Below, one piece after another: positions 57,319 to 64,000 of a stretch of DNA of 64,000 nt; position 1 is the stretch's first letter, and every line of letters starts with the position of its first letter. The translations under genes were made by a program, and so were the position numbers. Where the stretch lies: assembly GCA_000787465.1 (NCBI GenBank), contig JSYX01000044.1, positions 1 to 64,000 of the forward strand, in the 5' to 3' direction. This stretch comes from Thermomucor indicae-seudaticae (Eukaryota; Mucoromycota; Mucoromycetes; Mucorales; Lichtheimiaceae). Below the pieces are notes generated by a model that ran no database searches, had not been told where the DNA came from, and was given only the letters and a program-made list of their open reading frames with translations.

Positions 57319-60129
57319 TCATGATCTAAAAAGGAAAAAGAAGTATATTACCTTCCAAGAACCACGACGCTCATCAAATTTGCCAGAAATATATTCTTGT
57401 ATACTAGCTCGCTTTTCTGAACTCCTCCGTGAAGTCGTATTACCGACGGCACCGATTCCTACACCACCCACGGCACCATCGAGTGTGTTGGGCTCCCGGG
57501 ATGGTCGATGATTATTGTTGCTGCTGGTGACAGCAGGTTGCTGCTGCTGCTGCTGCTGCTGCTGAGTCTGCTGCTGAGTGGCTCCGGCTCCGGCGCTGGA
57601 AACGCCCACTGCCGAAGCAGAACGGGCTGCACCTTGGCTGCCATGTGAAGGGCGTTTGGCGTGTTGATCAGTCTGCCGGATCTCTGGCTGCTGTGGCGCC
57701 GCCGTTGTTGTTGGTGGTCGCTGCTCTTCTCTAGGATGCCGCTCTGTCGGGTGGACCTCTTGAGTAATAGGGGCTTGCTGGCTGCTTTGTTGTTGTTGGC
57801 TAGTCGTCATTCCAGGCTGTCGCTGCTGTTGCTTGTTACGGTTCTCGATAGCGTCTGCAGTGTAAATGCCAAGGCCGCCACCTGCAATACCACCAGCCAC
57901 GCCGGCTCCAGTGTCCAACCCAGAAGAGGGCGCTTGCTGCTGCCATTGACCTTGATTCGACGGCAATGCCTGGTCGACACCTGGTTCCAATCGCACGCCT
58001 GCTGCGGCTGGTTGTGCCCCAGCTACTGCCCTTTTCTCAGCAATGGCAGACGCGGGCATGGTGTCACCTTTCAGAGCTTGTTGACGCAACTGTTCATTTT
58101 GAGCTGAGGGCTCCTTGGGAGCTGTCGAAGTGTAGGGGGCTTGTTCGCGGCCACCACCCACAGTAGTAGCGTGTGCTGCTGCTGGGCCACCCGTTGATGC
58201 ATCGCCTGTGTGCGTCTGTCGACGTAATTGCTCATTACCGGAAGAGGGTTCCCTTGCAGCTAGTACTGCTTTCGGCTGTTCTTCGTTGAAACCTAGAGCC
58301 TGTGCCCGTCCGCCCGTTGATACATCGCCTGTCTGGATCTGTCGTCGCAATCGCTCATTAGCCGATGAGGGTCCCCGAGCAGCAGCTGCTGTAGAGATTC
58401 CTCGTTGTTCAGTAGCACGGTCACCTGTAGTAGTAGGATACTCGTCCAGTTCGCTTCCTTGAGATTGTTTGCGCCATTGGTCATAAGAAGACGAAGGTTC
58501 CCTCGCAGCGACAGTTGGGAGTTCTTGGCCACTGGCTGTATTCTTAGGACGGCTACTTGTAGGGTACTCGTCGAGTTCACTACCTTGAGATTGCTTGCGG
58601 AATTGTTCATTAGCAGATGAGGGTTCCTTTGCAGCAGTAGCAGTAGCCTGTGTGGCACCGGCAGCACCCGGCTGTTGTTCCTGGGGCGAAGGCGGATTAG
58701 CTGCAGCAAAGTATCCTTGGTCAAAGCTAGGTTGTGCCTGTGGTGCAGGACTTTCGATAGTATGGTCCTTGCCAAGCTGGTCTTCATCCGAGACATCACT
58801 GCGTCGCGGGGGTACTTGGTCATAGCTTCCAGGCATCTGAGGCAGTCTACGACCGGCGTCGGCTTGTGTGGGACTTTCGATAGAGTGGTCTTTGCCAAGC
58901 TGATCTTCATCAGAGACATGTCTGCGCCGCTGGGGTTGGAGTGCTGGCTCGAGTTGATCATCAAACAGCGGTTGCTTGTTGGCTGGCTCATCCATATCTC
59001 TTTGGGGCTGTGTTTGCTCTTCTGGCTCGGTTTCTGGCAACTCATATTCTTCATCGCTAATGTTTCCTCGTAAATAGTCCATGCACCTTGATACAATCCC
59101 GGTGGCTCCGCCTATGCCAGTTGCTGTCGCAGCCGCTGCCGCAGCTGCTGTTCGCTCATCACGCTTTTCGGTTTCCTCCGTGGTGGGTGTACTGCCGCGT
59201 GCTGCTGGACCCACTTCAGCATCAGGACCCACACCAGACCCGGCGCGTCGTTCCGGGTGAACATCCTTGTTTGCTATCGTCTTATCCGGACCGCACGAAA
59301 GCCGCTGATCCTTTTCAAACTCTGGTGTCTTGTGCGGGAAGGATTCGACACCGACACCGGCAGCAAGGCCATTAAGACAGACGTTGTTTGTCAACTCGGC
59401 TGTCACATTGCGAAAATCATGGTCATATCCTGTGATAACCGGCGCATTGCCCGGAGCATCAGGGTCAAAGCAACCTGCGGGCGGCAATTCAGGCATCGGA
59501 TGAGCTACGTTGTTGTTATTGGGTGCGGTGTCTTCTCTGGTAGCCAATGATTCACCCAAAGCAACAGCAGACGCCGCCGGCCGCGGCTGACGTTTGGTAG
59601 GAGGATATTGTGCCGTGAAAGCGTCACGATTCCGTGCGATTCGACCAGCAGGCGTTTCTTCGTATTTTAACTGGTCCCAGTTGGGCTGGTCATCATGTAT
59701 TATTCGACGTGGCTGTGGCAGATCCTCTGGTCCGTGCGTATACTGTGACTTCTGGCCCAGGAAATGTTCGTTCCCTCTGAGGGGTTCTTCCAGGGTACTG
59801 CCACCACGGCCGCCATCACCGCCTACTACTGCACGTTGTGGTTGGGCAACTTCGGCAGGTTCATGTTCCATTGATGACTGCTGTTGCGTTTGTTGTCCAC
59901 CATATGCATGTCCAAGATATCCAAGGTCGTCTTCTGCCGTTGGATCGGACGGAGGTTCACGACGTGAAGGAGGACTGCGAGCCCAAATTCCCGTTGTTAT
60001 TAAACATTATTGCCTGATGGTTCCAGAAGCGTCACTACTATGTACTTGCCTGTAGTAAACAATGTCATCGTCCCAAGGGTCATAGGACCCTGGTAAACCA
60101 TTGCTTGCTTGACCAAAAGGTCGATCCAT
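57319..60129 (-). CDS. Large low-complexity protein with internal repeats
   Basis: Exon 1 is 60129-60050 (MDRPFGQASNGLPGSYDPWD), followed by a GC-AG intron and exon 2 59974-57319, for 911 residues with the frame kept. Mostly disordered and Gln/Ala/Pro/Ser-rich. A unit of the type (R/K)EPSSxNEQxRxQ occurs five times (about 57990-58640), twice followed by SQGSELDEYPT. DEDQLGKDHxIESP occurs twice. A glycine-zipper-like AGVAGGIAGGGLGIYTADAI (about 57860-57910) could insert in or lie on a membrane. A polyQ run (QQQQQQQQQ) is encoded at 57538-57565. The C-terminus IQEYISGKFDERRGSWK may continue past an intron, since a gtaata donor follows GSWK. Function unknown. Confidence 0.7.
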
Positions 60130-62673
60130 AGCGTAACAAAAGGAGTAACGTAAAATGAAAGACGAAAAAACAAACGTTTGTCCGCTGGACAGCATCAAGA
60201 GGAAAATTTTAGAGGGTCTAACTATAGACAAGGGTATATCGTCATTAATGCAGCGGGTAAACCTGATGAAACTGAAACTATCCAGAACTGATAAATTGAA
60301 ATCAGCTGTCATTCGTTCAGTTTCTGGCGTACGCTATACTGTTTATTGATTGAACATATGCGCTATCTTGCACCAATTGTAAAGCCAGATTTGCGCTAGG
60401 AAACAATAGAAAATGGCGGGAAGCGAGTACAGCATTTCTACAAGATTTTTGCGTAAATGTATATGACGATTTGCACTGCAGGACACAAAATATTGCGTGT
60501 TGTACGAATCAGATTTGCGTATTCAGAGACATGGAATTTGCGTGCATCATTTAGCATCCACTGCAAGTAAGTAAAAAGCAAAGAGAAGACTTACTCTGTA
60601 TGCATCACCCGTTTTTGCTACGGGGCATCTTTGGCAGAGCAAAGGAAAGTAACGCGATGCAAAAACAATCCCTTTACAAAATGTGCTCAATCTTGAGTAA
60701 CTTCCTCATGTATTGAGGCGCAAAGAAGACCTTACCTTGGCATGAGAAATGCTCAACCAAGCAATCCAAATGAAGAAGAATGGGGATGTTCCGGGTGATG
60801 GATGCTATAATGTCTTTTGGTGACTGCAAGGCATGCCACATCCCCCATACTCGTCCCAAATCCTTCAATAGAAACAAACGAGGGCTAGCTTTTTATATGA
60901 AAATGATGGCTATACGTCACTGTGATCAGTTAGTCTGATTGAAACCAAAGAATGGTTCCAAATTGTCGCAGCTGTGTGTAATATTAGTTGCGCGCAATTA
61001 TTTTTTCTTTCATTCGGTTCAAATGTGATTTGCACTGGCGTAAATCCTGTTTTATGCTCGGCGCAACCGAATTTTATGCTTTACACAAACGAGACCTTTT
61101 GAGCAACGCAAACATCAAAAACCAGTAAATCGGTTTATGATAATTGACTTTCCGCTGAAACTTGGTTTATAGTTGCCGCAAAATATAGCTCGAGCAGCAC
61201 ATATGTCCAATTGTCGTCAGATACTTGCGCTTTGTTCAACTTTGCAAAAGCATGTTCCTCACCTCCGCAGGGTAGAATATCCTGCAATTCACCAGGAAGC
61301 CAGCCAGCGCACCTGCCGATCGTGGTTTAATACGCGCAATATGGCACAGCTAGACATATGGTGCGAGTCCGCGTAAACCGTACTTATATACACCCTCCCT
61401 TTGTCACAAGCCGTCCATATCCCCTGAAACCAAAGGTTCAACCCGATAAATTCGTTCATATTTCCCGAGAGCTCACTGAATCGCCCTACAGAGGAAATAT
61501 GGTTCATGCAAGGTGCTTAGATTTGAAGCGGCGATTTAAACGCCTGTTTTTGTTGGATCGCTGCGAAGCCGTTTTGTCACCTGTGGAGGCGGTAAAAGCC
61601 ATGGTCTCGGATTTACACAAGACAGAGGACTTGAAGTGATAGAATAATGGACACGAAGCTTGGAAAGAGAAGGTCTCGCGGAGGCGAGTGGAAGGAAGCA
61701 AGGCGGGAGAGCATACGGCAAAGAGGTCATGTTGGCTATGGAGCATCAGATATGAGAATGTGCATTTTATCGGATGACGACGTACAGCTTACCGGATATG
61801 TTTACGAGAAACAGAGCCGACGTGCAAAAAAGTTGACCGATATCGTCTTTTTATATCAAGTGTGAAGCAATGACGATTGACATTTGATGGCATGACTTTT
61901 ATGGTTTCTTATCATATTTACAAGAGGTACTTGAATCCCATCATTGCTGCCAACATAGTTTACCAGAAAGTCAAATGAAAAATAGGCATCAGCGCCAAAG
62001 GTTTCTTCGCCAGCAGTGCTACAGGACTTGTTTGTATTTCATATTGGTGGACATGCGAAAGTTTTTGGTGACCCTGTCAAAGTCTCGGATGTTTTTGCAC
62101 AACCTAAATTGGTCCAAAGCTCCATCCTGTTTACTAGGCTATAGTATATGAGGACGCCAGAGTGGTTATGCTATTGCATGGGATGTGCAAGCCAGCAAAT
62201 GGGATAGAGCTTTGAACCAATTTGGGTTGTGCACGAACACCAATTTGAGTGTGCGAAAACACCAAATGACTTTGACAGAATCATCAGAAAACTCTTAGTT
62301 TTCCCACTAAATTTGAAGTAGAAATTCCGTGCAAAAGGAACTTTGTCCACACGGACCAACCAACGAGCTGGAAAATTTTCACATGCTATTATCCGCGGGC
62401 CGTCTTCCCCCGCACTGGACAAAGCTAATGGTCTTGGTCAACGTTATAGGAATGATACCCCTTCCAACATAATGGGAATATTTGCTAGATGAATGAATAC
62501 TCGCTCAATACCCAGTGGTTTTTGTCATAGTCCTGCGAATAAAAAGAGGGAATTTAGGGTTTGGAAATTAAGCAAAAGATGACAAATGCAAAAAGCAGGA
62601 AGAGCGGACCTGCTTTTACTGACGTTGAACTTCCTTCTTTTCTCCCCCACTCTTTGGTAACATAGAATCGGCA
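60130..62673. other. Intergenic region upstream of PEX5
   Basis: 2.5 kb without a supported gene. Plus frames at 61358-61639 (KPKVQPDKFVHISRELTESP) and 61647-61865 read smoothly and lie in tandem but out of frame with each other. They might be remnants of a repeat protein. A minus frame at 62171-62422 is similar in quality. No family recognised. Confidence 0.35.
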
Positions 62674-64000
62674 ATGTCGTTCCAAAACATGGTCGGAGGC
62701 GGCGCCGATTGCTCCGGTGGCGCCAACCCAATGTCACAAATGTTGAAACAGTTTAGCCAGGATCGGTCACTGCAGAGAGTAAGACAGACTTCTCCATACA
62801 GTGTTACAGAATATACGGCTAAACACTTTCTATGTAATAAAGGACCGCTTTAGTGGTCCTGCACCAGGATCGGCTGGACCTTCAACGGTAATGTCCAAGT
62901 AAGCGGGACGATAGGGAAGAAGTTCTGACAACAAGACATAGATTCGGACGGCACGGCTTCGGCCACAGGACGACAGTAGTTTGGTCAATGAGTTTTTTGG
63001 ACAGGAACAAAGACCTGGACCGCCTCCTGCTGCGGCAGCAATGGCAGACAACCGGAGCTTTGAGTTTTCCGAGCTTGGGCGTGAGTTAGAAGCAGTACGG
63101 GGCGGCTGGGCATCCGAATTTCATCGGCAGGAAGGACCCAGGTTATGGGAAATATCGCCGGAAGAAGAAGCGGTCATGGAAAAGGCGTTCCGTGAGAGCA
63201 GCAGCAGGGTAGCGGCTGGTCCGGCCCATGGTGAGTATAGGTTATGTTTTTCTCATATCATATGATGGACGGGCTCATATATATATCAGTTTGGCGAGAG
63301 GAATTCATGAACCATCATCCTGAACTGGAACACATGAACGCACAGCAACGAGCAGAATTCGAGCAGGCATTCCAGCGGCACTTTGATTGGGCTGGCGAGT
63401 TTGCAATGCAACAAGATAACAGTAAAGGAAAAGGCAAACAGTTGGAGAACAATAATGCGAACTGGGAAGAGCAATTTGCAGCATTCGACAGTAAACCGAC
63501 AGAGACGGACGAGGAGATTGCGAAGAAAGTCGAAGAAGCAGCCGCAGCACAGGATCCCAACATGTTTGATCAGTTCGAGCATATCTGGCAGGATATTCGT
63601 GACCAAATGGCCAACGAGGACCCCGATGGTTGGGAGGAAGAATTCGGCAATTTTAATACTACGGATAGTCCAATCTATAAGCCTGACCTGGGCGAATATA
63701 CCTTTGAGATTGACAATCCATACCTGGACCATCCTGACCCGTTAGCAGAAGCGACCCGGCTCCTGGACGAAGGTAGCAGCAGTCTAAGTGAGACGGCTCT
63801 CGCCTTCGAGGCTGCTGTTCAGCGAGACCCAACAAACTCGGAAGCATGGATGCATTTGGGAAACGTACAAGCACAAAATGAAAAGGAAGAAGCTGCTATC
63901 CGCGCACTGGAAAAAGCGGTTGAACTGGACCCGCAAAATTACGCGGCCATGATGTCCCTCGCCGTCAGTTATATCAACGAATCATATGATCATGCCGCCT
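62674..64000 (+). CDS. PEX5: Peroxisomal targeting signal 1 receptor Pex5 (3' end outside window)
   Basis: Cytosolic receptor that carries PTS1 proteins into peroxisomes. Exons 62674-62778, 62843-62898, 62977-63230 and 63290 to beyond 64000. N-terminus MSFQNMVGGGADCSGGANPM has the conserved ubiquitinated Cys (residue 13) and DRSLQR. Pex13/Pex14-binding WxxxF motifs follow in order: WASEF, WREEF (created across the exon 3/4 junction), WAGEF, WEEQF and WEEEF. The TPR domain begins near 63,720 (DPLAEATRLLDEGSSSLSET, then AVQRDPTNSEAWMHLGNVQA and EKAVELDPQNYAAMMSLAVS). The gene is cut by the window edge inside the TPRs. The start ATG is fixed by the family N-terminus. Confidence 0.93.

Noticed and set aside
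58293..59096. 267-codon alternative frame within the low-complexity gene
   Set aside because: Same-strand overlapping frame in a repeat region; the 911-residue frame is longer, exon-consistent and contains the structured repeats.

Overview
The window is eukaryotic nuclear DNA from a filamentous fungus. Genes carry many short GT-AG introns (about 45-90 bp), intergenic spaces are compact to moderate, and the conserved genes are typically fungal (SAGA subunit Spt7, exomer subunit Chs5, Rab6/Ypt6, Ded1, Pex5). A C2 protein with a His/Lys-rich tail and a Fanzor/TnpB-type relic point to Mucoromycota, most likely Mucorales. The lineage is an inference; no species can be named.

Layout. 1-1.9 kb: no gene, but an intact palindromic hAT-type MITE with an 8-bp target duplication. 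1.9-9.9 kb: a C2-domain gene (-), SPT7 (+) with 19 inferred exons, and a small secreted protein (-). 10.9-18.5 kb: a housekeeping block with RPL8 (+), DNA ligase I (+), a short CHS5 (-) and YPT6/RAB6 (-). 19-21.8 kb: a repeat-derived zone in which two ~250-bp arms face each other across a frameshifted relic ORF.

21.8-30.5 kb is the most unusual part. It is an island of small secreted precursor-like proteins, all on the minus strand. Three (26.5, 27.9 and 30.1 kb) are clear paralogs. They share an MRSF signal peptide, a KR-S-x-Y-K cassette, a GLDP segment and a GN-type C-terminus. Their promoter blocks and 3' flanks are also alike. The neighbours at 21.8, 23.1 and 25.4 kb share the secreted, dibasic-site design but not clearly the sequence. 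This island is my best candidate for an undescribed system, possibly Kex2-processed secreted peptides.

31.5-37.6 kb: DED1 (-) with a Trp-rich repeat tail, a degenerate protein-kinase pseudogene (-), and a well-built transcription unit for a 55-residue CCHC zinc-knuckle protein (+). 37.6-52.7 kb is gene-poor and holds the C-terminal half of a Fanzor/TnpB-like nuclease (42.3-42.9 kb) plus a second broken block (43.7-45.4 kb) that may be its N-terminal half. 52.7-64 kb: a SANT/Myb plus WD40 protein (+) assembled from 12 exons, a 911-residue low-complexity repeat protein (-) with a GC-AG intron, and the first part of PEX5 (+), which runs off the window.

Exon models were built by hand from splice consensus, frame and family similarity. 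For SPT7, LIG1, RPL8, YPT6, CHS5, the C2 gene and the SANT-WD40 gene the summed exon lengths are whole codons, which supports the models. The secreted-peptide functions are inferred.
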